A stretch of 64,000 nucleotides of DNA, from contig KQ964248.1 in assembly GCA_001566295.1 (NCBI GenBank), forward strand, positions 434,001-498,000, in the 5' to 3' direction. Under the pieces are notes generated by a model. The model was not told where the DNA came from, made no database searches, and saw nothing but the letters and a program-made list of their open reading frames with translations. Below, piece by piece: positions 22,161-32,994 of this stretch. Source of the stretch: Microdochium bolleyi. Taxonomy: Eukaryota; Ascomycota; Sordariomycetes; Xylariales; Microdochiaceae. Position 1 is the first letter of the stretch; the number at the start of each line of letters is the position of its first letter. Both the position numbers and the translations under genes were made by a program.

Positions 22161-25122
22161 CTCGGTAGACTGGCCTCAGTCAGGGCTTGTATCGCTGCTA
22201 AAGCTGCTATCAGTTGATGCGCCTGGCCTGGAAAGGTTCCTTCATCGTCCGCTGAGGAGGAATGTGGACTGGTGCTGCTCTGTTCTGCCGGAGGGGCCCT
22301 GTAGACTGCGGAGGACGATATTGGAAGGAAATCGGCCACGACCAATGTTCTCGTGCTTCGCGGATCAGTTTTCCGAGTACAAACGGGTGAGCATGCCGAG
22401 CTCTCAATGTGTACTCCGTATGTCGGCGACCCAGCCAGGCTGCGAATTGCGTCCCAACTCGTCGCGCCGGACCAATGCACTCTGAACTCAATGCTGCTGC
22501 AGCTGCCGTATTGGGCGAAATGTCCTGCGAGCTGTCGTCGGCGGATGCGGTGGCGCCCTGCTTCTTGTCAAGGCTGCGCGTTGCGGCGTGCCACTTGGTG
22601 CAATGTTCGTAGGGGCCGCGCGTGAGGCCTGGGATGTCAGGGCGTTGACAGGACAGGGCGGATTAGAGAGGAGAGGCAGAAATCGAGACCGCAGAAGGCG
22701 GATGCCCAGGCGTGCCTGGGTAGAAGGCGATGGTATATGCGCGCACATCCACCAGCCCAACGAGCAACAGGCCGGCGACGTTGCAACCAAAGGCCAAGCC
22801 AATGGCTCTCGTGTGCTCGGGGAATCTAAACCACTCTGGTAGACATGCATCACCCCGTCAATGCGGGAGCCATCACCCAGAGCGCGGCGCAGCCCGGTCG
22901 ACCCGTTCATCCAACGGCAGCGGCTGTAGGATCGCGGCTGTCTGTGCTCATTAGGCATATGTGTGTGTGTGTGTCTTGAGCTATGCTGGGGCATCCCTGG
23001 ACCGGCCTTTCCTGTCAGCCGCCTGTGCTGAGGGGTTGGAACCATTCACAGCTTGAGCAGTTGAACATTGAAACAGCCCTGGCTGCTTTCGAAGCATGGG
23101 GAAAGAGGGGCATCGCGGTGGCGTACCCCGAGGTTCGCTCTGAGCGCTCTAGGCTCAGGTCCCACAACTTCTGGCCTTTCAGCTCTTCGTCTCTTCTGTC
23201 TTCAATCTGCACCCTGCAGTCCTAGAGCTGAGCGAGCTGAGATGGCCTCCATGCAACAAAAGTTGGGAGTCGGAACCATGAGTTGGGACCGAGCCATTGT
23301 ATTCTGCAGATGGTCATGCTCATGTCTGAATTAAGGAGACGGAATCACTGTGGCGGGACCCTGTGCCCGCTCAACTCTGATGTGCGTGCCCATGTGTGAC
23401 AGTACCCCCAAGGTGCACGGAGTAAATCACTGATGCTTCAACCCCAGCCTTGCCCCCTGCCTGAGGCAGCTCTGGAGACGGCAGGAACTTTCCTCAAACT
23501 CCTGACTTTCACATTGTAGTGGCGAATGCCCTCATCGGCTCGCGCTGCTGCCTTCAATACATGGCCCCAGGCACACCGGCTTGGACCTTGATTCAAGCAC
23601 ACCGACCATTGAAAAGGCAAGGATATGAGGATCGAAGCTGGCAGCCAGGCTAAAGTCGCTGCCAATCCGGAGTGGCTCCGCTCCGTCTCGCCTAAATCCA
23701 GCCGGAACATGTCAAAGTTGGAGACGAGGTTGCCATATCGTGTTGACTTGGTTCAGATATGAGGATACGCTGTCGGGCTCCTCGTCAAGGCAGCTTCTTT
23801 ATTCATCACGTCGTGCTCCCGCTCAGGGCCGACGAGTCGAAACAGCAGGGACATCAAACAGTGGTTCATGCCTCCAGCCAGCGTATCGAACCCAAGACGG
23901 GTACCATGTGCTTTTGGCCTTGACCCTTGAGGAACAGATTCAACTCTGCGTGGGGTGGATGCGTATCATCCATGAATAGAGATGAGTCAAGGCTAACAAG
24001 CTAAATCGTCTCGAGATCATCTGAGATGTCGAATTCCCAGCCGCGCACTGAATATTTGTTCAGGATCCGGAGTATTCGATCGTGGAAGAATACTTGCATG
24101 GAGTCATGGCAAGCTTGTGTCAGGTGCAGGTGGGGGTCGAAGTCGTGTTCGTGCTTCGACCTGTGGCGGTGCACCCCTGGCATGAGCCACAATGCACAAC
24201 CTCAAATGAGGCTGAACCAGGCCCGATGCATTCCAAGGCTGATCAATGCCGCGATGAGGTAAGCAGGCAGTTGAGGGCTGGGCTTGGACAGCCGGCCTCG
24301 TGAGGCTTGGCCCTTGCTGGCAAAGCTGGAGGGCCGGCGCATCACGACCAGTTCCGTGCCTGTCGAACCCAAACAGAGTCTGGCCCAGCACCACGTCGCC
24401 ACAAACATCACCACCAGCAGCATCCTTCTGCAAACACGCTTTTGGTCGCCATTGACTGCTCGCAGCCAGCATACTCTTCACGTCACTCCCTCTGCTTGCT
24501 ATCTTGTACGTTGGCGCCGTCGTGGGCCTAGCTCGCGAGCACCCCCTCCTCGTCCCGCACCACCCACCCTGCATCGCCAGTCCTCCTGCCCCGTCCGCCC
24601 ATTGAAGGTCCCTCTTTCTCATCTCGACGACAGAACCACCTTGTATCGTTTGTCACGCCTCGGCGCAGTACACCCAACCAGCGCAAGCATCGCCTGCACC
24701 GGCACGCTTGCCAGCCGACGCCCCTCGACAACTCGGATCTCTTCAGCAAACCTGGCAAAAGCTTTGTAGCCCCGGTCCCGTGCTCGGCCATCATCCTGCG
24801 AACAGCCGCGACAACCCAACTCCGCCGCCAGCCACAATCTGTCCGGCGCACAACGACCCTCAGCCAGCAACGGACGTGGGCTTCTGTACGCGGCTCGAAG
24901 TCCAACTTCCAACCGCACCTGTTTCCATGCGGCCACAGTCAGCTCCGGACCCTTATGTATGGACACCGATCTGCCGACTAGTCCTCCGCGATTCTGTTCC
25001 CAACCTCCGTATCTGAAGCTCACGGGGGGAGTCTCAACCACCTCAGCCCATCGTGTTTCCGTGGCCTGCTCGCGTACCTGGCACGCACGACTGGGCTGCA
25101 ACCCACCAAACTAACAGCTTCT
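22161..25122. other. 3-kb intergenic region upstream of CCR4 and the methyltransferase
   Basis: A divergent intergenic region between the methyltransferase (minus) and CCR4 (plus). The longest frames (22488-23045 minus, 24104-24622 minus, 24284-24769 plus) overlap on opposite strands and show no family resemblance. A (GT)n run lies near 22962-22975. The last about 600 bp are pyrimidine-rich and probably the CCR4 leader. Confidence 0.5.
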
Positions 25123-27594
25123 ATGGCTGAAAGGCACGGTTTCCATCACCAGCATCGTCACGTCCAGCACCAAGCGCCGACACACCAACGCCAGCAAACT
25201 CAAGTACGGCACGCCCACGGAGTCTCTGGCTCACGCCACACGTACGACCCGAACAGTCCTCAGCTCAAAGACCCGAACAATATCTCGACACACCCGCCTC
25301 AAACGCACCTTTCAGCCACCGCTTCGCCCGCGCCATCCGATAATCCCACCTCGTCCACGTTGGCTGCGACACAACACCTCCTTCACGCCATGTACGGGTC
25401 CAACCACCAGCAGGGCCATGCATCCCGCCTCAATGGAGGGGTTCCTGGTGGTCGAGGCATGGCGCCGCAGCAGATGATGTTCAACTACGTCCAACAGCAG
25501 CAGCAGCAACAGCAGCAGCAGCAAGGCTCTCACCAACATCACACCCATCCGCAGCAGCAACAGCACCAGTCGTTACAGCAGGACCACATCGGGCATGGTG
25601 GAGCGCAGGGAGGACTCGGTCACCACTCCGGCTTCGCGTCTGGGCTCATGTCAAATGTTGCTTCATTTACCCCAGGCGGCCACCAGAACGGACACACGCC
25701 TGGCCCCAGGGGTGGCCAGCAGCAGCGGTTCAGCGAACACTGGACCGAGCAGACAAAGGCTGCCAAGGAGGCCGAGACGGCTCATAAGCACATGAAAGAG
25801 GGACACCAACCCCACTACTTTGCCCGCCTGCGGGCAAATGAGAACAAGGGCATCGGCACTCCACTCAACCCGAACTCCAACGACGCAGATGGGGAGGAAG
25901 ATAGAGGACGGCCAGCTAATATCGAGAAGGCGTTGGACAGGCAGGACTGGCTGAACCTTGACTTCAGTGGCCAGGGCCTCCGGAACATTTCTGTCACCTT
26001 ATTCAACCACTATGACTTCCTCACCGAGCTCTACCTCGCCTCGAACGAGCTGTCTTACCTGCCGGCGCATATTGGGCAGCTGCGATCGCTCAGACACCTC
26101 GACGTTTCGTACAACCAGCTGCAGGAACTGCCTCCGGAGCTTGGCATGTGCACGCCTCTCCGCCAGCTACTCCTGTTTGAGAACAAGATCACCACTCTGC
26201 CCTACGAGCTCGGCGCTCTGCACTTTCTCGAGCTGCTCGGTATCCAAGGCAACCCTCTCGCCAGCGAATTCAAGCAGCGGATTGCGGATGAAGGGACGAA
26301 GAGCTTGATTTCATGGTTGAAGGAAGAAGCTCCTAGTAAGTTACCTCGAGCCCCGAGGCTGAACGCCAATGGTTACTAACCTGTGTCATCAGTACCCCTA
26401 CCGCCGCAGCCTCGCATGCCCATCACTGTCCAGGAAGAACCTGCCGCTGACAAGGAACGGATCCGTGTTCTCTCGTGGAACACACTCTGTGACAAGTACG
26501 CAACCAGCACTCAGTATGGGTACACCCCCGAGAGCGCACTGTCCTGGGACTACCGGAAGGACAGCATCTTGCAGGAGCTGCGCGACCGGGAAGCCGACAT
26601 TCTCTGTCTTCAAGAGACTGCTATGGACGCCTTTGAAGACTTCTTCGCCCCAGAGCTCCACAAGAACGGGTACAGGGGAGTGTTCTACCCCAAAACTAGA
26701 GTCAACCATCTACCAGCCAAAGAACAACGTTACGTCGACGGCTGTTCCATCTTCTACAATAGCGACAAGTTCATACTGCTAGACAAGCAGATGGTCGACT
26801 TTAGGCAGACAGCTATTAACCGTCCCGATATGAAGTCAGCCGACGATGTCTTCAATCGCGTTATGCCGAAGGACACCATTGCAGTTTTCTGCTTCTTCGA
26901 GTCCCGTTTCACTGGGAACCGGTTCATTGTTGTCAACGCGCACTTGTGCTGGGAATCGTTCCTGGCAGATGTCAAGGCCGTGCAGACTGGTATCTTGATG
27001 GACCTGGTAACTAAGCATTCAGAGAAGTACACGAGGAGACCGCCGATTCCTATCAACGAGAAAAGGCTGAAGCCCCGTCCGTCGACAGAGGAAGGCGTTC
27101 CTCCTAAGGAGTTTCCAGAGCCCGCACCCAGTCAGGAATACCGTAATAACACGGACATCCCGCTCTTCGTGTGCGGAGACTACAACTCCATGAGGGACAG
27201 CTCGGTGTACGAGCTACTGGACAAGGGGCGCATCCCCCCTGACCACCCTGATCTCATCGGCCATTCATATGGCAACTTCACGCGCGACGGCATTGAGCAC
27301 CCTTTCAACCTTCGCAACTCGTACTCGGCCTTGTTTGGCACACCAGACGAGGTCACTTTTACCAACTACACACCATCGTTCTGCTGGGTCATTGACTACA
27401 TCTGGTACACGACAAATACGGTTGATGCCATTGAACTGCTCGGCCCGCCGGACCTGCAGTACCTGAAGCGCGTGCCCGGCTTTCCCAACTACCATTTCCC
27501 TGCGGACCATATCCATATTATGGCCGACTTCGTCTTTAAGACGCGTAGGGATAAGAAGTCTATCGCAGACCAAGGAGTTCCGTCAAGGTCGTAG
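25123..27594 (+). CDS. CCR4: CCR4 deadenylase, catalytic subunit of CCR4-NOT
   Basis: Shortens poly(A) tails of mRNAs in the cytoplasm as part of CCR4-NOT. Exons are 25123-26335 and 26393-27594 (804 aa); the 57-bp intron has GTAAGT, a perfect TACTAAC branch site and CAG. Residues 1-250 are Gln/His/Asn-rich with an 11-Gln run (about 124-134). Leucine-rich repeats follow at about 270-400 (LNLDFSGQGLRNIS, LTELYLASNELSYLPAHIG, LRHLDVSYNQLQELP). The endonuclease/exonuclease/phosphatase domain begins at RIRVLSWNTLCDKYAT, with LCLQE (catalytic Glu), CGDYNSM, WVIDYIWY and PADHI. The last motif has Ala where many family members have Ser (SDH), a mild change. The order Q-rich, LRR, nuclease is diagnostic. 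Confidence 0.97.
25492..25524 (+). repeat. CAG/CAA run coding polyglutamine in CCR4
   Basis: Eleven consecutive Gln codons (mixed CAG and CAA) in the disordered N-terminus of CCR4, flanked by further Gln/His-rich sequence. Mixed codons suggest selection for glutamine rather than simple slippage alone. Confidence 0.9.
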
Positions 27595-28864
27595 ACCTTA
27601 CATGCCTGCTGTGGGCCTGTTTCTTCACATCTGTATATCTAGTCCACCACTCTTAAGGGTTTATCTCAGGTGCCGCTCTTTCCCGCGGCTTCCCACTCAG
27701 TTTGGCGCACGATGCGCTAAGTGTACATCTTAGAGCAGCGGGTGTTGGGACCTGGCATGGGGTCACGGCGAATTCCGGACTTGGTCTGTCCGCGGGGGCA
27801 ATGCTTTCACGAATCTCTTCTATTTTGACGGGACTTCTGCGACTTTGGACATCCTCAGCATCAGCATCTCCCATCCTGGAGAGTGTGCGGGTGGGCAATC
27901 CGGGTCCGAGAGTCACCCAGGGAGTAGCAACAGCAGTGGTAGCAGAGACAACACTTCTCTGAGACCTCGGGCAGGCAACGCTCCACAGCGATCTATAGTA
28001 TGACTTTTTGGAAGCGAAGAGTTTGAGTTGGCCGGCTCTGCCACCAAGCCACAGCGGTCTATAAGTAACGCCGAAAGGGGAGGATCAGGAAGGGCAGGAT
28101 AGAAAGGGGTGGCGGTGGCGACGGCGCTCTGTGCGTTTTATGTTTTTCCTACTGATGATTTGCGCATGCTTTCTCTTGCAAGTTGGCCCGAGGACAATGG
28201 AATTTACATGCGGACCTCTTGTCTCTTTTCACTCTTCTCTCGTGGTCACATGATGGTTGCTCTGTATGCTTGATTATCTACGTGACCATGCTTGCCAGCG
28301 TGACCGATGCTTGATCATACACACAGATGTTCGCCGTGTTTTCTCCCCCTCTCTCTCTCTCACTCTCTCTGCCTGCGCGTCTATCTTTTGATGCAACGAT
28401 ATGATGCTCGGTACAGAAGGAAGGAGAAAGAGAACCCTCTGCGTACAGATCGCCATGTTACTATTCGAGAGCAGAGCCAGCTTGTCGTGACCACTGATCT
28501 GAAACTCGTTCCCGGATTAACCCCCCGCGCAGCTGTCCATTTCTTCGCCATCTGTCTTCCCATTCCCGAAGCCGCAGTATCTGCTGCTGCTGTTGCTGCT
28601 GCTTCCCATGGGTGGCCGCACCGAAAAGCCCGTTGCTATGCCCGTGAGGCTCAAATTTCTCCAGTCTGTGTGAAATGCTTGATGGTGGGTGAGGCGGCAA
28701 CAGAGATGGAGAGAGAGAGAGACGAAGTAGGGGGGAAGAGAGACGGGGAAGATCAGCGACATCGGGTGCTCGCCGTACCAGTGCTGCCTGCTCTGGGACA
28801 GAAGAGGGTGCCGCCGGAGTTGCCGACCGTGAGCGCTGTGTGTGGTTGCGACGAGAAGGGACAA
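27595..28864. other. Intergenic downstream of CCR4
   Basis: No gene is supported. It contains the CCR4 3' UTR, a (CT)n run near 28350-28370, a GCT/CAG-type triplet run near 28583-28606 and an (AG)n run near 28709-28722. A 199-codon plus frame (28307-28906) is mostly translation of these simple repeats. Confidence 0.45.
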
Positions 28865-29925
28865 TTAGCTTTCCTGATTCTCATAACCTGGTTCGTGGGG
28901 ATTTGAGGCAGACACTTCTTCTCCGACTGGATTGAGCTCTGCTCTCGACGGCCTTGATGACGCTAGAAACATCGAGAGTATGCTTTCAGAGAGGGTGAGG
29001 GAAGGGGGATTTGTGGAGGGTGAGATCGAAGATGGTGAGGAGGAGGATGAAGAGGGAATATCTTCTCTCAGAAGCTGTCAAAGGAAAGGATACTAAGTAC
29101 TTACCGAGGTTCACGTACATCCCGGTGTACCCCTCCGGCATGGGCGCCAGGTGCGGCACGTTGCAGAGGAACAGCATGTCGTGACCGATTGGGTCCCAGG
29201 GCACGTCGTCGTGCGGGCCGCGGGCCGGCATGAGCTGAAACTGGTGGCAGGGGGTCGGGTACCATTGTCGAGGTTCCTCATCACCGGTGGACGCGGCGGA
29301 GTTGTCGAGGGGCAGGAGCCAGCCCTCGGAGTGGTAGTAGCATCTGGTGCAGCGTCGATGTTAGTAGCTGCGTGTCTGTGTGAAGAGAGGGAAAAGGGGG
29401 GACTGGGCCGGGAGATATCGTGGGAGAGGGAGCAATGCCAGGTGTGTGGGTAATCATCAGATCGGATAGAATGTCATGGCCATGTGAGGTCTTCGTGAGC
29501 CTCAATGAGGCTGTCATTGACCACCACCACACGAGATCACCATATAACCATATGCAGAGCACTCGACCTAGACTTGTCTCTTTGATCAAGCTTCATGGGA
29601 CCTTCATCACAGATGGAGACACTCAAAGAAAAACGCACCGGTTCAGATCGATCTGCGAGCACACCATCCCGGCGTCCACGGCTGGGTCGCCGCCCTTGCA
29701 CTTGGCGACGAGGTTGAGCTCCGTGTTATCCGGACTCGGCTCAATGTGCCAAGAGACGCAGGTATTGTTGTAGCCCGGGTAGTAGTCGCCGCTGCCGCTG
29801 TCACTGCGGGCGTCGAGGGTGGTGGTGCTGGCCACGGCGGTGGTATCGAGGGAGGCAGGGATGGCGCTACCGCTGCCGACGAAGGCGGAGAGAAGGAAGA
29901 GAAAGGTGGTCAAGATGGACAACAT
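28865..29925 (-). CDS. Predicted secreted CVNH-like small protein (3' end uncertain)
   Basis: Exon 1 is 29925-29639 and exon 2 is 29343-29105 (GTGCGT donor, CAG acceptor, phase 2 junction). The start MLSILTTFLFLLSAFVGSGSA gives a clear signal peptide. Mature sequence features are TCVSWHIEP, NLVAKCKGG, SQIDLNRC-YYHSEGWLLPLDN, TPCHQFQL, LFLCNVPH and TGMYVNLG. The spaced L-x-A-x-C, S-x-IDLN-x-C and G-x-L pattern, seen once fully and once partly, resembles the cyanovirin-N homology (CVNH) fold of fungal lectin-like proteins. The last exon is unclear. A GTAAGT donor follows MYVNL; my working model uses a TAG acceptor and exon 28962-28865 (207 aa total), but other acceptors or read-through to a stop at 28986 are possible. 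If CVNH, a sugar-binding role is the family expectation; I see no proof. Confidence 0.5.
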
Positions 29926-30525
29926 GTTGGCGATCTGGGGAGGGTGAGACTTGTGTTTGTTGTGGGTTGAAGCGCAGATAAGTGTGGTACGAGACTCTGA
30001 CATGAGATTGAGCGAAGAGCTCTGTGCAGTTATGCTGGTGGCAGAGAGTTGCTGGAGTTGCTCAGGTCAATGTGCAGTGGGCAGGCTTTGCGTTCTGTTA
30101 AGACGAGAGTTAGCAGAGAAAAGTTGGCGCTGTGGCAACGGGACGCGGTCCAACATAGCCTGGAAATGATTGCAGCTTTCTGCTCGAGGCCTTGTGAATG
30201 TTGGTTGGCAGCTCTCGAAGTCGTTGGCCTCCTTGTATGTTTGCCGGAGAGAGCATTTGGCACAATCTTTCTACCACAAACACCGACGTCAACCGAGGGA
30301 GCAGATGACAACCAGGTCACCCATCGCCGGTAGGGAACATTTAACAAACATACCTTACCGATAGCAGCACATTTTCATAGAATAGTGTGTGTGTCAAACA
30401 ATAGTAGGTATGAATTGTAATTAGACATTACTTCTTGTTAGCTAAGTGGCGATCAAGCCGTACCGAGAATGATACAGCCAGTGTTAACCCCGGTTGTGTG
30501 AAGAGTCGTCTTCGCGCTTCCCACT
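29926..30525. other. Intergenic between two small predicted secreted-protein genes
   Basis: 600 bp between the CVNH-like gene's ATG and the stop of the next minus-strand gene. It holds the promoter of the former and the 3' UTR of the latter. No further gene is seen; the stretch around 30355-30450 is A/T-rich. Confidence 0.45.
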
Positions 30526-30967
30526 CTACACCGCAGGAGCGACAGAATACGCGATCCATGGTCCTTCGTCCTCCACACTGGCACATACAACGTTCTTGTT
30601 GCCAGCATCTGTGGGTTCCACAAGACAGCCCAAGTCAGAGCAATCCTTCGTGGCGTGCACGAGAACTACGTAAAAAGTCAGCTATGTTCCGCACCTGAGA
30701 AACAGCTCGGGTACATGGCCAGTAGTAGGTCTTACATTGCCAGCCTTCGAAGCCGTGTACGTATATGGAGTTGAACGAAAGTGGCCACGGTGTGCATTTG
30801 TTGGCCATTGACAACGTTACTGTTCCGACACCTTGGTTGTCTGTGAAGCATCCAGTCTCGCCAAATGTCCTGAGGTCGCCGGTGTATGGGTCATCCCTGA
30901 TGATGGCAGCCGCGCGGCTGGTAGAGATGCCACAGCACATCCAGGGGAATATCGTAGAGTTACGCAT
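30526..30967 (-). CDS. Small Cys-containing, possibly secreted protein
   Basis: Not recognised. Exons are 30967-30736 and 30665-30526; the 70-bp intron has GTAAGA, a CTGAC branch site and TACGTAG, giving 123 aa. Exon 2 is coding-like although it is not a long open frame by itself (FLVHATKDCSDLGCLVEP, then NVVCASVEDEGPWIAYSVAPAV before TAG). Reading through the intron instead gives a less plausible Lys/Arg-rich tail. The body has Cys in GETGCFTDNQG, MANKC, KDCSDLGC and VVCASV, and Trp in HGFEGWQF, typical of small fungal secreted proteins. The N-terminus (MRNSTIFPWMCCGISTSRAAA) is only a weak signal peptide, so the true first exon may lie upstream. It sits beside the CVNH-like gene on the same strand. 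Confidence 0.5.
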
Positions 30968-32181
30968 GCTGAAGGTTCAGGTGGGGAGGGATCGATACTG
31001 GTTGGCCACGACCTGGTTCAGGTGTGTGGTCTAGTGCTCTCGACTCGGGGGGATAAAGCTGAAGAGGGTCTGGTCGTCAAGTAGCTTGAACCCGGACGGA
31101 TGGTCCGAAGGGATACAATGCCGGAGGACGGGCAATATATCTGCGAATACAGTCTGGTGTCTTCGTAGGCGTCACCTCACAAACGATGACAAGCACCGGT
31201 TGATGGGTTACAGTGTCGGATACGAGAAGGCAATGACTCAGTGGCGATTGTCCGGGCAGTCGGAAGGGCGAAGAATGGCCGGCGGCCAGGGCAGGCTCCC
31301 TGATTGTTTGCGATTTCCTGTAAATTAGAAAGATGGCGCCGAAAACACGAACTGAATTCGGATATCAAGACCCATGGTGCTGGGTGACCTGCGTGCTCGA
31401 CGTTACACATGACGCCAGGGTACACTGCTCATGACGAGTTTCCGGTGGTTCGAGGCGGTCCGAGGCGGCAAGCAGCAGTTGCCCGGATAGTACGAGCAAC
31501 AGAAATAAGCGAGATACGAGAGTGGTACATGTGCCTCTTGCTCGACTGGTTTCTGGAGGCGTGCTTCAACTCATACACCCGCACTACCGAGGTCCCAAAA
31601 GTCCGGGGCCTTGAAGAGATCGGAGAAAATAAAACGGCTCGCTGTGATGGCGGGAATCGGTCCAGAAGAACATGCCGGGAAGCGGTCATGTGAGCTGTTT
31701 CACGAAGAAGAGGACGACGGGCTGAACATCACTGCTGGCAGCCTCAGGCTGTTGCCCACATTGACTGGTGATGGCACGAATGCTGAGCCCCACCCAAGCG
31801 CTGGCAGTCGCGACCCTGCCCTGCAACAGCCAACTCGACCTCTTTGCATCCTGTCCGCTTCTCGTCACGCAGACAGCTGTCATCTCTTTCGCCAATGTGA
31901 TGCTGTTGCTGCATCTCTGCATCGCTGTACCGCCTGCTCTTGGAGGGCTGACGCCTGGACACCACCATCGCTATACATTCCCAGCATCGCTCAAGCCGCA
32001 CACACAGATAGCAACACGTGCATCAACAACATCGGCGTGGGCGAGGTCGTGAGCCCATCTCTAGTCAGCTCGACGCACCACCAGTTGACTTCCGCTCATC
32101 CCCTGCACCGTGTCACGCCGTGGGCTGTGTGCATCGCAACCATACGGGAGCGTACTCTGCACGGTTGTGTTACCAGCCGCC
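30968..32181. other. Intergenic / leader region
   Basis: No confident gene. Minus-strand frames near 31177-31425 could contain a missing first exon of the small secreted protein, but I cannot join them. The plus-strand C-rich segment from about 31760 is likely the leader of the next gene; a 194-codon plus frame (31611-32195) overlaps that gene's start in another frame. Confidence 0.4.
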
Positions 32182-32994
32182 ATGGAGCAAGGTAAAGGTC
32201 TGTCTGCATCCCGATGGGCCGCCGGCGCTCCCAGCTTGCGATCGCGCCGCCTCGACTCGTCGCGTGGCTCCTCACCCTCCAACACCTCGAGCGTCACAGA
32301 CTCGCCTCGAGACCCGGCCCAGCCCGCCCCGTGCGATGAGCGCCAGCTCGCACGCTTCCTTAAGCTGGCCAAGCGCCTGACCTGGAAGATGCCAATGCTC
32401 GAGTTCGGCTACGACAAGGCTACCCACGCGGCCGGCCTCCCGCAGTCCGTCGTGGACGAAAACGAGATCCACTTCAAGCTCGACTATTACGAGTACTACA
32501 ATCTGCTCGAACAGGCTCTCGTCTCCCTGCTCGGCGTCTACGGCGTCACCGTCGACCGACACGCCAGCCAGCCTCAGTCCTCTGCACGGAACACGCAGCT
32601 GTCCAAATCAGACTACCGGCACAGATATCACGCCAATGTGCTGTCGGCCCTTGAGAGCCCCCAAACACCGCTAGGTGCCGTCTTTGGTGTCGCGTCCGTG
32701 CGTAAGCAGCTGCTCCGGGCCAAGGAACTGCGCAACCGTTGGAAATATGTCGAGGAGGACGATGGGTCGTCGTCCGACGAGCCGCCAGGGTCCCTTGCGT
32801 CGTACAACCTCGACGAGATACTCCAGGCCGTGCAGGCAGCTATCGAGTACGGCTATGAGGTCGCACGGAGGGATGTGGCGGATTACCGAGAGCGGATGCG
32901 GATCGAGTCGGCAGAGCCGCCGGACGAGCATGCTTCGAGCAAGGACTGGGATTTCATGGTGAACCACATCATGGACTGGGAGCCAGTCGTGTGA
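32182..32994 (+). CDS. Conserved-looking hypothetical protein, helical
   Basis: 270 aa, intronless, not recognised. The first about 50 residues are Ser/Pro/Arg-rich and disordered. From residue 55 the protein looks folded and mainly helical (RQLARFLKLAKRLTWKMPMLEFGYDKAT). It has an aromatic run (FKLDYYEYYNLLEQALVSLLGVYGV) and later helices (VRKQLLRAKELRNRWKYVEEDD, EILQAVQAAIEYGYEVARRDVADYRERMR). It ends in a conserved-looking KDWDFMVNHIMDWEPVV. No signal peptide or membrane segment. Coding character is strong: long frame, GC-rich third positions, ATG in good context (GCCGCCATGG). Soluble cytosolic or nuclear location is a guess. Confidence 0.8.
   Translation: MEQGKGLSASRWAAGAPSLRSRRLDSSRGSSPSNTSSVTDSPRDPAQPAPCDERQLARFLKLAKRLTWKMPMLEFGYDKATHAAGLPQSVVDENEIHFKLDYYEYYNLLEQALVSLLGVYGVTVDRHASQPQSSARNTQLSKSDYRHRYHANVLSALESPQTPLGAVFGVASVRKQLLRAKELRNRWKYVEEDDGSSSDEPPGSLASYNLDEILQAVQAAIEYGYEVARRDVADYRERMRIESAEPPDEHASSKDWDFMVNHIMDWEPVV

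Noticed and set aside
22488..23045. 185-codon minus frame upstream of CCR4
   Set aside because: Pro/Arg/His-rich, no family features, includes translated (CA)n repeat.
28461..28700. 79-codon minus frame with a polyglutamine run
   Set aside because: The Gln run comes from a GCT/CAG triplet repeat in non-coding DNA; I could not connect it securely to the CVNH-like gene.
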